Positions 1 to 7,710 of a DNA stretch of 64,000 bases are shown here, piece by piece. This DNA is from Pseudomonas mohnii (GTDB lineage Bacteria; Pseudomonadota; Gammaproteobacteria; Pseudomonadales; Pseudomonadaceae). Location: contig NZ_FNRV01000001.1 in NCBI RefSeq assembly GCF_900105115.1, forward strand, positions 744,001 to 808,000, given 5' to 3'. The notes beneath the pieces were generated by a model. That model saw only the letters and a program-made list of their open reading frames with translations. It made no database searches and was not told the origin of the DNA. The first letter of the stretch is position 1; the number at the start of each line of letters is the position of its first letter. The translations under genes and the position numbers were made by a program.

Positions 1-61
1 ATGACGCCAACAACCCGAAAGTGGCCAGGGCAGCGGCCAGCAACCGTCGAAAACCTTTCAT
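1..61 (-). CDS. 5' end of an exported protein, cut by the window edge
   Basis: Reading leftward from an ATG at 61, the frame stays open to the window edge and gives MKGFRRLLAAALATFGLLAS. This is a typical start of a signal peptide: a basic n-region followed by a hydrophobic run. A GAGG Shine-Dalgarno-like sequence lies about 9 bases upstream (reverse strand, about 71-74). Only 20 codons are visible, so neither the family nor the cleavage site can be given. It is probably a secreted protein or lipoprotein transcribed away from the window. Confidence 0.55.
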   Translation of the reverse strand, partial: MKGFRRLLAAALATFGLLAS

Positions 62-185
62 GCTTTACACCTCGTGCTGTTCACAGCAATCGCAGGATGG
101 CCTGGCAAAAGGCCGCGAAGCCTCTGAATAGTCAGTCAACTGACTGTAGTAGAGGTTCCCGCTTTCGAGGGGGCATGCCCTGGTT

Positions 186-383
186 TTAGGAAGTTTCCTG
201 CAAGCGCGCCAGTTCTCTTCTGACCATGCTGGCATACGCTGCCGGGCGCAACGCGTAGATCTGCGAGGCCACCCAATTCAGCCAGGCTCCCTGCAGCACA
301 GCCTTCTGCCCGAACAGCCGTTGGGCCTCGGCTTGAGCGTTGGCGAGGTTCTGCTCATGGAAGTCGGCGCGGGTCAGGCTCAT
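186..383 (-). CDS. small conserved hypothetical protein (65 aa)
   Basis: A 65-residue, Ala/Arg/Gln-rich, probably helical soluble protein without signal peptide or membrane segment. Its ATG overlaps by one base the TAA stop of the gene upstream (383..853), which indicates translational coupling in a two-gene operon. I do not recognise the family. Base composition and codon use look like the rest of the chromosome. Confidence comes from the tight coupling and coherent composition rather than from homology. Confidence 0.6.
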   Translation of the reverse strand: MSLTRADFHEQNLANAQAEAQRLFGQKAVLQGAWLNWVASQIYALRPAAYASMVRRELARLQETS

Positions 384-853
384 TACTCGCTGGCCTTGAA
401 CGTCACCAGTTCACCCTTGCGCCACTTGGCGGCCTTGGCTGTCACGGCCTTGAGGGTTTTGGTCAGGCCTTCCTGCAACTGCTCGTGGGCGGCGAACACC
501 GTCACCACGTTGTGACCCTCCTTGAACACGATGGCATGGCCGTCGGCGGTGGTGACAAAGGCATAATCGCCCAGGCCGTAGACCGTCAGTTTGATATCAC
601 GGAATTTGATTTCCAGTTTGCCGCCTTCGCGACTGGGCAAAACCGAGGCACTGAAATGATCGCCAACCTTGAGTTTGAGCCCGGGTTTATCGTCTACCAC
701 CAGCGCTGACTCGGTGTCGATTTCGGCAACGTAAATGCCTTCAGCGTTCTGTTCGGTGATGTAAACGAAACGTGACTGAAACTGTTTAACAAGCTTTGCG
801 CGCAAATCACCCAGCACGAACAAAGCATGCATATCGAGATTACTTACTGCCAA
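383..853 (-). CDS. hypothetical protein (about 156 aa)
   Basis: A soluble, beta-rich protein with alternating hydrophobic residues (for example LVVDDKPGLKLKVGDHF and KLEIKFRDIKLTVYGLGDYAF), ending in a basic tail. The frame extends to 985, but the region before residue MHALFVLGDLRAKL is Cys/Arg-rich and unlike a real N-terminus. I place the start at a TTG (853) because GGGGA lies 7 bases before it; the first in-frame ATG (832) has no clear ribosome binding site. It overlaps the next gene by one base. I do not recognise the family. Confidence 0.6.
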   Translation of the reverse strand: MAVSNLDMHALFVLGDLRAKLVKQFQSRFVYITEQNAEGIYVAEIDTESALVVDDKPGLKLKVGDHFSASVLPSREGGKLEIKFRDIKLTVYGLGDYAFVTTADGHAIVFKEGHNVVTVFAAHEQLQEGLTKTLKAVTAKAAKWRKGELVTFKASE

Positions 854-1221
854 GGAAACATCCCCACATCTGAAAATGACGCTGCACGCGAAAACAGCGC
901 ACAGCCAAAAAAAGCGGCAATGCCGAAGGTGAAGCCAGATAACCCGAATTGAAATCCTGAGATGAGCAGGAGGCTCATCCATCACGACGCTTGAGCAGAC
1001 TACTGGATGTCGCTCACATCGTCTTGCCTGACGTTCGTCAAAGGTTGAAGGAAAACGCCCTTCGTACGGCCAGATAAGTGCGGACTATCAACTTCAAGGA
1101 AAATTCTCTCAAAAAAAAGCACTTTTCTGACATATCGCCAGAAAGAAATTGCTTTAGATAAACATCGATCACCCACCAGTGGGGGTGATTCTAGAGCAGC
1201 GACGCTCATCGAGACTACCCA

Positions 1222-1243
1222 TACCGTCGTACATACGTCGGTA
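1222..1243. promoter_or_regulatory. 22-bp palindrome upstream of a small gene
   Basis: TACCG-TCGTACATACGT-CGGTA reads as a near-perfect palindrome; only one base pair in each arm fails to match. It lies 21 bp before the ATG of the 74-residue gene at 1265, where a dimeric repressor or a promoter element would sit. The rest of the 854-1264 gap holds an AT-rich stretch and a small hairpin (CACCC/GGGTG near 1170-1188), with no convincing gene. Confidence 0.35.
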
Positions 1244-1264
1244 AAACAATGAAAAGGACTTCAT

Positions 1265-1489
1265 ATGTGCACACTGACACACTTCGCTCATCCCCAAACG
1301 CTGCATCCGGCGGTGTTACAGCACCCTGAACGGGTCACCCACATCCCCGGCCCACCGAAGTTCCAGGTGATATTGGCCGGCAATGCTTTCTTCCATATCA
1401 AAGAAATTTCCACAGGACATGTAAGAGGTTTCCGCGGTGATCACAACGAAGCCTGCGCGCTCGCCCGGTCACTTGAATCACGTACCTGA
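1265..1489 (+). CDS. small hypothetical protein (74 aa)
   Basis: An ORF preceded by AAAAGGA six bases before the ATG. The N-terminal half is His/Pro-rich, and the C-terminal half (QVILAGNAFFHIKEISTGHVRGFRGDH) looks like a folded beta-alpha unit ending in a helix. There is no signal peptide or membrane segment. I do not recognise the family. A palindrome lies just upstream and may control it. Support is the good ribosome binding site and natural composition. Confidence 0.5.
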   Translation: MCTLTHFAHPQTLHPAVLQHPERVTHIPGPPKFQVILAGNAFFHIKEISTGHVRGFRGDHNEACALARSLESRT

Positions 1490-1649
1490 CCGGATCGCGC
1501 CTTGCCTTTGGATAGACGTTTCGTCATGCCGGCGACTTAACTCAGCCGCCGGCCTGCAACAACTGCCATACTGCCCGGCCAACGATACGCCCCCCTCTCT
1601 GGGTGGGCGGCGTTAAACAAAACAGTTATTTCCAAGGGAAGGCAGCTAC

Positions 1650-1880
1650 GTGACGGAATTTGATATCGGCGAATTTTTTATTTGGGGCGAAGCCAGAGAG
1701 GTCGACGGCGAATTCCAGGCTGTCATTGTCATGCGCGCCAAGCCGCCGCTGAATACCGTGAGCTACCATCAGGTCGAAAAAGATCGCTGGTTCAAAACCT
1801 CGGACGTCGCCGCCACCGCGGCCCAGGAATCCGCCAGGGAGTTGAAGGCGGCCGTCGATGCAGGTGCATTGAAAGCCTGA
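1650..1880 (+). CDS. small hypothetical protein (76 aa), GTG start
   Basis: The GTG start is supported by AAGGGAAGG about 8 bases upstream. The protein is a compact alpha/beta sequence: an acidic N-terminus (MTEFDIGEFFIWGEAREVDG), a central beta stretch (FQAVIVMRAKPPLNTVSYHQ) and an Ala-rich helix at the end. It appears soluble. I do not recognise the family. The frames overlapping it are shadows. Confidence 0.6.
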   Translation: MTEFDIGEFFIWGEAREVDGEFQAVIVMRAKPPLNTVSYHQVEKDRWFKTSDVAATAAQESARELKAAVDAGALKA

Positions 1881-2019
1881 TGTTCGAGTTTGCGGTCTAT
1901 GCTCACTGCTGCGTTTGAACATCGCTTTCGAACTCCTGACGCGCGGCCCCCTCAGATGCAATGTAGCCGCGCCTCAGATCTCGTACTCGACGTGACCGAC
2001 CCGCTGCAAGGAGATGAAG

Positions 2020-2259
2020 ATGGAATCACCGACACACGACTTGAAAGGTTTGTTCGACCAGCTCGGCCTGGACTCCACCCAGAAAGCTATCGACGATTTC
2101 ATTGCCAGCCATTCACCGTTGCCCGACGACAAGAAACTCATCGACGCCGAGTTCTGGACGCCGCAACAGGCAGGCTTCCTGAAAGAACAATTGCGTGAAG
2201 ATGCCGACTGGGCGCGGGTGGTCGACGACTTGAACCTGCGTATGCATCAAATTCACTAA
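2020..2259 (+). CDS. DUF2789 family protein
   Basis: A 79-residue acidic helical protein beginning MESPTHDLKGLFDQLGLDS and carrying the motif FIASHSPLPDDKKLIDAEFW, as in DUF2789 proteins of gamma-proteobacteria (function unknown). An earlier ATG at 2014 directly abuts AAGGAG (2008-2013) and leaves no spacer; the ATG at 2020 has a six-base spacer, so I choose 2020. Its last four bases overlap the stop of the convergent gene 2256..2471. Confidence 0.8.
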   Translation: MESPTHDLKGLFDQLGLDSTQKAIDDFIASHSPLPDDKKLIDAEFWTPQQAGFLKEQLREDADWARVVDDLNLRMHQIH

Positions 2260-2471
2260 CCCCGGGCGTAACGCAGGCTGCCAGGTGTTGCAGTATTCAA
2301 TTGCGCCAACCAGGCAGCCTTGCACTCCTCCGCTTCATCGCGACTGGAAAACGCCGTCCCCCGGCGCTCACCGTTGAGCAGCACCACCCAGCAGACACTC
2401 TGCCCCAACGCCCGCAAACTGGCGGGCACACCGCTGCCAATCATCACCGCAACATCAACCTTACCGTCCAT
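2256..2471 (-). CDS. hypothetical protein (71 aa)
   Basis: A short soluble protein beginning MDGKVDVAVMIGSGVPASLRALGQ, with a central beta hairpin (VCWVVLLNGERRGTAFSS) and an Ala-rich C-terminal helix. GAGAGGT lies a few bases before the ATG. The ORF converges on the DUF2789 gene with a four-base overlap of stops. No family recognised. Confidence 0.6.
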   Translation of the reverse strand: MDGKVDVAVMIGSGVPASLRALGQSVCWVVLLNGERRGTAFSSRDEAEECKAAWLAQLNTATPGSLRYARG

Positions 2472-2643
2472 GCTGACCTCTCGAGCTCAGTTAGCAACCT
2501 AACTATGCCGGCATGTTAATCAGCGGATACGAGCGGAAAAAGCAGCGGCCCCGCACAGCAGAGTTGCCAAAACCGTAACAATAAAGCACCCCATCCCACC
2601 TGCTGGAGCCGGTTTGACGGGCTCCTGCGAAAGACGCCATTCA

Positions 2644-2701
2644 GGACGACCACTGTATCTGTGGCGAGCGAGCTTGCTCGTCATAGCAGAAGTGGTCGTC
2701 C
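2644..2701. repeat. long inverted repeat with REP-like core
   Basis: GGACGACCACT at 2644-2654 pairs perfectly with AGTGGTCGTCC at 2691-2701. The interior contains a second stem (GCGAGC...GCTCGTC) of the GAGCGAGCTTGCTC type found in Pseudomonas REP elements. It lies just downstream of the chemoreceptor gene (minus strand) and may act as a terminator, although no T-run follows. Confidence 0.6.
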
Positions 2702-2723
2702 TTATCTGAACAGCATCAAGTCG

Positions 2724-4328
2724 CTAGCGCGGATTTTCCGGCTTGTAACCCAGGCGCAAACCGCCCCAATGACGACCCTTGAGCAGGATCGGCACCGACA
2801 GGTCGTGCATGAGTTCTCCGGTATCGCGAGTGTAGGTTTGCAGCAGCACCGCCTGCTGGTGGCTGCCGCAACGGACGCCGGTGCGGTCGGCGAATTTGCG
2901 TTTGGTGCGGTTTTGCAAGGTATCGACCTGCACATCGCCGGTCAGCGGCTGGCTGAAGACTTTGTTGTGGGTCGGCACGTAGCCTTGTGGGGTGCAGGCA
3001 ATGGCGAACACCAGGCCTTCATGGCGCGGCAACAGCGGCTCCTGAATCGCTGGCAAGACCTGATCGGTGTAGCGGTCGAAGCGCGTCTGGTACTTGGGCG
3101 GGCTGGTGTCGGGGATTGCCTGATAGTTTCGGTCGAACAGGTCATCGAGACTGATACGTCCGGCATCGATGTCCGCTTCGAATCGCGCGGTAATCTGGCT
3201 CGCCCCTTCGCGGGCCAGGTCGTAGATCCGCTGGTGATAGTCATCCAGCCCGACTTCCGCCAGGCGCTCACTGATGGTTTCGGCCTGACCTTCCATCTGC
3301 ACCGCGGCCTGAGCCAGACGCTGAGTCTGCTGGTCGCTGATGGCCAGGTCGCTGCGCATCTGTTCGATGGCATGAAACAGGCTGTCGAGCTGTTCGCGAT
3401 TGGTCTCTGCGCCTCGGGCAATTTCCCCGACCTGATGTTCGACACTGGCCGCCAGCCGCGCGATGTTATCCAGATGCTGCCCCGTGTGCTCGACCTGCTG
3501 GACGCCGGTGTCGAGGTCGCTGGACAGTTGACGGATCTGCTCCACCACTTGCGCGGTGCGTTGCTGGATATCGGCCACCATCTCCCCGACTTCACCGGTC
3601 GCCGTGGCGGTGCGCGCGGCGAGGCCACGAACCTCGTCGGCCACCACCGCAAAACCACGCCCGTGCTCCCCGGCGCGCGCCGCTTCGATGGCGGCGTTCA
3701 ACGCCAGCAAGTTGGTCTGGCTGGCGATGGACTGAATCACCAAGGTGACCCGCTGAATGTCATCGCTGCGCAGGCTCAGGGCCTCGATCAGCTCGCGGCT
3801 GTTACTGGCGCGCTGACTGAGCTGATGCATGCGCGCAATCGACTCGATCAGTTCGGTTCGCCCGGCCACGCCACTCTGATGCGCCTCGCTGGCAGCGCTC
3901 AGGGCTTCGCGACTGAGGGTCGAGGTGGCTTGTTCGGTGGCAATCATCACTTCGGCGTTGCTGACGATCTGCGCCGCCGCACCGAGTTGCGATTGCAGCT
4001 TGTCCGCCAGTTGCTTGACCGAAAAGGCCACGCCTGCGGCCGACAAGGCGTTATGACTGGTGGTGTAGGAAAGATCGCGGGTTAACGCGGAGATGGCGCT
4101 GGACGTATCCGCCGGAACCGCTTCAGGTGCCGCACGCGAACGCAGGCGAGGGAGCCAGATAATGAGCACCGCCAATGGCAGGCTCAGGTAAAGCGACCAG
4201 CCCCCCACCGTCATGCCACACAGCAACAGCATCAGGGCGATGCTCTGCAGCGACGGCGTCAGCCAGCGGTGTTTCGGCAAAAGTACTGGTGCAGGCACTG
4301 CCGCAACCAGAGATCCGTCTCTCGTCAT
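2724..4328 (-). CDS. methyl-accepting chemotaxis protein with C-terminal sensor-like domain
   Basis: A chemoreceptor of about 534 residues. Near the N-terminus, two adjacent hydrophobic segments (about residues 27-58) form a membrane hairpin with almost no periplasmic loop. The signalling hairpin tip is intact: [20 protein letters not shown] followed by [16 protein letters not shown]. Long Ala/Gln-rich coiled coils flank it. About 140 residues follow the coiled coil (from [17 protein letters not shown]), resembling a PAS/Cache-type soluble domain, so sensing is probably cytoplasmic and C-terminal. Such proteins pass signals to CheA/CheW. Start: ATG at 4328, with GGGGTG upstream; a GTG at 4337 is the alternative. 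Ligand unknown. Confidence 0.9.
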   Translation of the reverse strand: MTRDGSLVAAVPAPVLLPKHRWLTPSLQSIALMLLLCGMTVGGWSLYLSLPLAVLIIWLPRLRSRAAPEAVPADTSSAISALTRDLSYTTSHNALSAAGVAFSVKQLADKLQSQLGAAAQIVSNAEVMIATEQATSTLSREALSAASEAHQSGVAGRTELIESIARMHQLSQRASNSRELIEALSLRSDDIQRVTLVIQSIASQTNLLALNAAIEAARAGEHGRGFAVVADEVRGLAARTATATGEVGEMVADIQQRTAQVVEQIRQLSSDLDTGVQQVEHTGQHLDNIARLAASVEHQVGEIARGAETNREQLDSLFHAIEQMRSDLAISDQQTQRLAQAAVQMEGQAETISERLAEVGLDDYHQRIYDLAREGASQITARFEADIDAGRISLDDLFDRNYQAIPDTSPPKYQTRFDRYTDQVLPAIQEPLLPRHEGLVFAIACTPQGYVPTHNKVFSQPLTGDVQVDTLQNRTKRKFADRTGVRCGSHQQAVLLQTYTRDTGELMHDLSVPILLKGRHWGGLRLGYKPENPR

Positions 4329-4463
4329 CGTTATCACCCCGCCATCTTCTAATTGTTGTCATCGCATTAAACGCCAGCAGAAAGCCATTATCCATGGGCC
4401 TTTAGTCGTGGTCGTTGCAGCAGATCAATAGAAGTGCGGAGCTTTACGCAGGCGTCGAAAAGC

Positions 4464-4530
4464 AAAGATCGCAGCCTTCGGCAGCGCCGACCGGACGGTA
4501 GGCAGGCGCTGACGAAGGCTGCGATCTTTT
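4464..4530. repeat. inverted repeat (REP-like), possible terminator
   Basis: AAAGATCGCAGCCTTCG at 4464-4480 with GCAGCGCC is mirrored by GGCGCT...GAAGGCTGCGATCTTT at 4505-4529. This form is common as an interspersed repeat in Pseudomonas. It lies between the chemoreceptor promoter and the 3' end of the DksA-like gene. Read on the minus strand it is followed by a T-rich stretch (TTTGCTTTTCG), so it may terminate the DksA-like transcript. Confidence 0.65.
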
Positions 4531-4567
4531 CACAGGCTACCCGAATTAAACGGGCGGCCTTGCAGAA

Positions 4568-4972
4568 TCACGCTTGACGCTGGTGCTTGTCGATCTGCTC
4601 GTGACGCTCTTGAGCTTCGATGCAGTACTTGGTCGTCGGGCTGATCAGCAGGCGTTTCAGGCCGATGGGCTCACCGCTGTCATCGCACCAGCCGAAGCTG
4701 TCTTCCTTGATGCGTTCCAGGGCTTGTTCCAACTGAGGCAGCATGCGCTGATCGCGATCGATCGCGTTCACCAGCCAGGTGCGCTCTTCTTCGACGGAAG
4801 CCGCGTCAGCCGGATCGGCCGGGGTGTCCAGGCTCTCGATGGCAATGCGGTTCTGTTCGATGCGCTCATGGGTTTCGACTTTCATGTTCTGCAACAGCTC
4901 GGCGAAAAAAGCATGTTGCTCGGCATTCATGTAGTCATCCGCCGGCATGGCCAGCAACTTGTCCTTTGTCAT
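4568..4972 (-). CDS. DksA/TraR-family protein with two cysteines (DksA2-like)
   Basis: A 134-residue RNA polymerase secondary-channel protein of the DksA family. The N-terminal coiled coil spans about residues 15-90 and is followed by the zinc-finger region. Only C96 and C117 of the usual four cysteines remain; the partners are S99 and A120 (CDDS...CIEA). This matches the zinc-independent DksA2 type of Pseudomonas, which can replace zinc-binding DksA during zinc starvation. I see no obvious Zur box, but did not examine this exhaustively. The frame continues upstream, but ATG 4972 (MTKDKLLAMPADDYMN) fits the family start. A REP-like hairpin follows. Confidence 0.85.
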   Translation of the reverse strand: MTKDKLLAMPADDYMNAEQHAFFAELLQNMKVETHERIEQNRIAIESLDTPADPADAASVEEERTWLVNAIDRDQRMLPQLEQALERIKEDSFGWCDDSGEPIGLKRLLISPTTKYCIEAQERHEQIDKHQRQA

Positions 4973-5322
4973 TGATATCTCTATAAAAAAACGTGCATTA
5001 AGGCGAATAAGGGAGCTTTCCGGCGGACCTGGGCAGGCCATCGGAAAGGCGCCGTTTGTTCCAAGCGCCACCCGGCACTCAATTTACGAGGGGCGGCAGT
5101 CTAAGGCCGACTTGAGGCCTCAGCAACTGAAAAGACAGCGAATTTTCCCGGCAAAGCCTCGAAAATGATCTAAGGCGGGCATCGGAGTGCGTTTATAGCA
5201 AGAAATTCAATCCAGCGGAGGTATATAGAAGACAAATGGCTACCGGCACGCTCCCATTTTCACGCCAGACCATCTCAGCTAAGGTTGTCCGTCCCGAAGT
5301 GGCTATTTCAAGGAGCGGTTAA

Positions 5323-5934
5323 ATGAAGCTGATCGGCATGCTGGATTCGCCCTACGTACGACGCGTCGCCATTTCTGCCAAACGCCTGGGCATTGCGCTG
5401 GAGCATGAATCGGTTTCGGTGTTCAGGCACTTCGAGCAGTTCCAGCAGATCAACCCGGTGGTCAAGGCCCCCACGCTGGTGCTGGATGATGGCGAAGTCC
5501 TGATGGATTCGACCCTGATCATCGATTACCTGGAGGCACTGGCCGAACCTGGCCGCAGCCTGATGCCCAAGGGTATCGAGCAACGTGTGCGCTCGTTGCG
5601 CCTGATCGGGCTGGCGTTGGCAGCCTGCGAAAAATCGGTACAGCTCTATTACGAGCGCAACTTACGGCCGGCAGAGATTCAATACGAACCCTGGGTTGAG
5701 CGGGTCGAAGGACAACTAGCGGCGGCTTATTCAGCCCTGGAACGGGAACTGGAAAAACACCCGCTGAAAACCGACGGTTCGATTGATCAGGATGGACTCA
5801 CCCTCGCCGTGGCCTGGAGCTTTACCAACCTGGTGGTGCCGGATCAGGTCGCCGGGGCGCAATGGCCGCGAATCGCTGCATTCACCGAGTATGCCGAAGG
5901 GCTTGAGGCGTTTGTCAGTACGCCGATTGACTGA
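5323..5934 (+). CDS. glutathione S-transferase family protein
   Basis: A 203-residue protein with a thioredoxin-like N-terminal domain (MKLIGMLDSPYVRRVAISAK, with S9 at the usual catalytic position; KAPTLVLDDGEVLMDSTLII carries the cis-Pro and the glutathione-binding DS). An all-helical C-terminal domain follows. It is cytosolic and resembles the YibF-type group of bacterial GSTs. AAGGAG lies upstream with a normal spacer. Substrate cannot be inferred. The gene is monocistronic, with a strong terminator between it and the converging operon. Confidence 0.9.
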   Translation: MKLIGMLDSPYVRRVAISAKRLGIALEHESVSVFRHFEQFQQINPVVKAPTLVLDDGEVLMDSTLIIDYLEALAEPGRSLMPKGIEQRVRSLRLIGLALAACEKSVQLYYERNLRPAEIQYEPWVERVEGQLAAAYSALERELEKHPLKTDGSIDQDGLTLAVAWSFTNLVVPDQVAGAQWPRIAAFTEYAEGLEAFVSTPID

Positions 5935-5964
5935 CAGACAGGCGGCGCCTGATCTGGCCTCCAA

Positions 5965-5999
5965 CAAAAATGCCGCTTCTGCCAAAGGCAGAAGCGGCA
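5965..5999 (-). terminator. Rho-independent terminator
   Basis: A perfect 13-bp stem (TGCCGCTTCTGCC / GGCAGAAGCGGCA) with an AAA loop, 5971-5999. On the minus strand it is followed directly by TTTTTGTT. It ends the operon formed by the membrane protein (6110..7045) and the 24-residue peptide (6020..6094), and may also serve the converging GST gene. Confidence 0.85.
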
Positions 6000-6019
6000 G
6001 AGGCACAAGCCCCGGAAGA

Positions 6020-6094
6020 TCAGTGCATGAACAGCGCGATCAGAATGATGATCGGGATGGGTACACCAAGAAAGAACAACAGTAATGAGCGCAT
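6020..6094 (-). CDS. 24-residue hydrophobic membrane peptide
   Basis: The frame encodes a peptide beginning MRSLLLFFLGVPIPIII and ending ALFMH, then TGA. It is one transmembrane helix with almost no soluble part. AGGAG sits 8 bases before the ATG, a better-than-average ribosome binding site. It lies 15 bases after the stop of the 311-residue membrane protein and just before the terminator at 5965-5999, so it is the last gene of that operon. Function unknown; it may be a small partner of the larger membrane protein. Confidence 0.7.
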   Translation of the reverse strand: MRSLLLFFLGVPIPIIILIALFMH

Positions 6095-6109
6095 GGTGTT
6101 TCTCCTGAG

Positions 6110-7045
6110 TTAACGAATGGCTGTGGTGGTGGTGACGTAGCTATCGGTTTCCAGATACACCACGGCATCCCGGCGACGACCGCCGAAAGTCGCGGCAAGG
6201 CTGGCGAAAAACGCACCGGCCAACAGCGCAACGAACATCCACAACGTGGTCCAGGCAGCGACTTTAGCGGCCGTGTCTGCCGCTTGTTGTGCCTTCAGCT
6301 TGGCGTCGGCCACGGCTTGTTGGGTGCGGGCATAGACTTCATCGACACGACGTTCAGCGTCCGCCTGGGTAAGGTTGGTCCGCTGCGCCACCAACTGCGC
6401 GAGATAAGTACGATCTTCGGCAGCCAGTTGCCCGTTGTTACTCAAGGAGCGGACGAAGATGCGAGTGACGGTGCCGCGGGCGGCGTCATCGCTGACGGCG
6501 GCCGGACGATCATCGCGAAACAGGCTGTCGACGAAGTAACCGTATTGATCGCCGCCCGAATTGGCGGCAGCCGTACCGGCCACTTGCGTCATGGCACTGG
6601 CCGCGCCACCGGCGACATTCGCCCCCGCCTGCACCCCGCCGCTGATCAGGCTGCTGACCGAACCGGCCACCAGCGTCGCCGTCACGAGTGTCGCCACGCA
6701 CCACGCCAGGAAGCCATGGGCGGTGTCGCGGAAGTAGACTTCATCGCCGTGCATATACGCCCATTTCACCCGCAGCCGGCCGGCGATATAGCCACCGGCC
6801 CCGGAGGCGATGATCTGGGTGGCGGCCAGCCAGACGATTGTTGAAATACCCAGGCCTTTGGCGCTCACCCCCTCATTGGCCCAGGGCGAAACCGCCGAAA
6901 ACCCAAGGCCGAAACCCAGTAACACGAGGATCAGCGATAACGCCGCCGCAGCCGCGGCCCCGGCGAAAATCGCCCCCCAGGACACACCCGAGAGCGTGCT
7001 CGATTCATCCGCGGCGGGATAGAAACCATCAGAGGATCTATTCAT
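6110..7045 (-). CDS. integral membrane protein, function unknown (311 aa)
   Basis: Hydrophobic, Ala/Gly-rich segments lie at about residues 22-50 (WGAIFAGAAAAAALSLILVL), 65-90 and 112-140. A soluble helical region rich in Ala, Gln and Lys follows (about 180-265, TQADAERRVDEVYARTQQ, likely coiled coil), and a last membrane helix lies near 268-290. The central loop is probably periplasmic or cytoplasmic depending on topology. The C-terminus ends in a Thr run (VTTTTAIR). No enzyme motif is visible. It is co-transcribed with the 24-residue membrane peptide downstream. Confidence 0.8.
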   Translation of the reverse strand: MNRSSDGFYPAADESSTLSGVSWGAIFAGAAAAAALSLILVLLGFGLGFSAVSPWANEGVSAKGLGISTIVWLAATQIIASGAGGYIAGRLRVKWAYMHGDEVYFRDTAHGFLAWCVATLVTATLVAGSVSSLISGGVQAGANVAGGAASAMTQVAGTAAANSGGDQYGYFVDSLFRDDRPAAVSDDAARGTVTRIFVRSLSNNGQLAAEDRTYLAQLVAQRTNLTQADAERRVDEVYARTQQAVADAKLKAQQAADTAAKVAAWTTLWMFVALLAGAFFASLAATFGGRRRDAVVYLETDSYVTTTTAIR

Positions 7046-7229
7046 CGTTGTATCGCTCCAGGCAGAAAGATGGTGTTACAACTCTTCGAATGAACAATTG
7101 CAGTGACCATGCCAGTCGCGAATTTCAGATAAGTCTTTAAACTTCAGCGGGTTACAAAGATTGAACTTTCGGGGGTCATGCAAGATGCAATAAAGGGCCA
7201 GCCCGGGCGGGTTTTCTGCATTGCGAAAA

Positions 7230-7562
7230 CTAGTGGCGCCTGTAGCTTTTATTGCCTCCGGGCGTGAGGCAGTAAACGCCGCCTCTGGGCCCTGTGCAGA
7301 ACGAACCGGTTCCGCAGGCGCAGCCATCGGCCTCCTGCACACGTGCTTGTGGCCGGGCCTGGCTTTGGCCGCCATATATAGATGAACAACTTTTTTTCGA
7401 AGCGCTGACAGAGCCGTCGCTACACAGGAACAGTTCACCGTCACAACGGGCGACACCGCCCTTCTTTCCAGAACAGGGTGTATTGGCGGCCCATGTCGAT
7501 GAGCAGACAACACTCAGCAACAGCAGGCACATCGGCATCCAGCCAGGCTTTAGAGTACGCAA
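7230..7562 (-). CDS. Cys-rich exported protein
   Basis: A 110-residue protein with an N-terminal signal peptide (basic MRTLKPGW, hydrophobic CLLLLSVVCSSTWA, probable cleavage after AWA/ANT). A mature domain with eight or more cysteines follows, in two similar modules: CSGKKGGVARCDGELFLCSDG and CACGTGSFCTGPRGGVYCLTP. Paired cysteines suggest disulfide-stabilised periplasmic or secreted folding. The TTG start at 7562 has GGGAAG seven bases before it; ATG codons at 7538 and 7532 are alternatives. It is divergent from the two-component system. Similar Pseudomonas proteins are annotated as hypothetical; function unknown. Confidence 0.75.
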   Translation of the reverse strand: MRTLKPGWMPMCLLLLSVVCSSTWAANTPCSGKKGGVARCDGELFLCSDGSVSASKKSCSSIYGGQSQARPQARVQEADGCACGTGSFCTGPRGGVYCLTPGGNKSYRRH

Positions 7563-7710
7563 GGTGCAACTTCCCGTTGAAATTATGGCCCAATGATATC
7601 AACGTTCCTTAAATGCACCGCAATCACATGAAAGTTAATTTATTAAATCGCGGGCAATTCTTGGCAAAATGCTTCGAACTCAGACTTGAACCGATTTATC
7701 AGGCCCGCCT

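Noticed and set aside
1000..1209. A 69-codon minus-strand ORF in the gap after the first genes.
   Set aside because: No ribosome binding site, mixed composition and no recognisable features; treated as non-coding.
2661..4085. A 474-codon plus-strand frame opposite the chemoreceptor.
   Set aside because: Complete antisense overlap with a canonical chemoreceptor; no ribosome binding site or family features.
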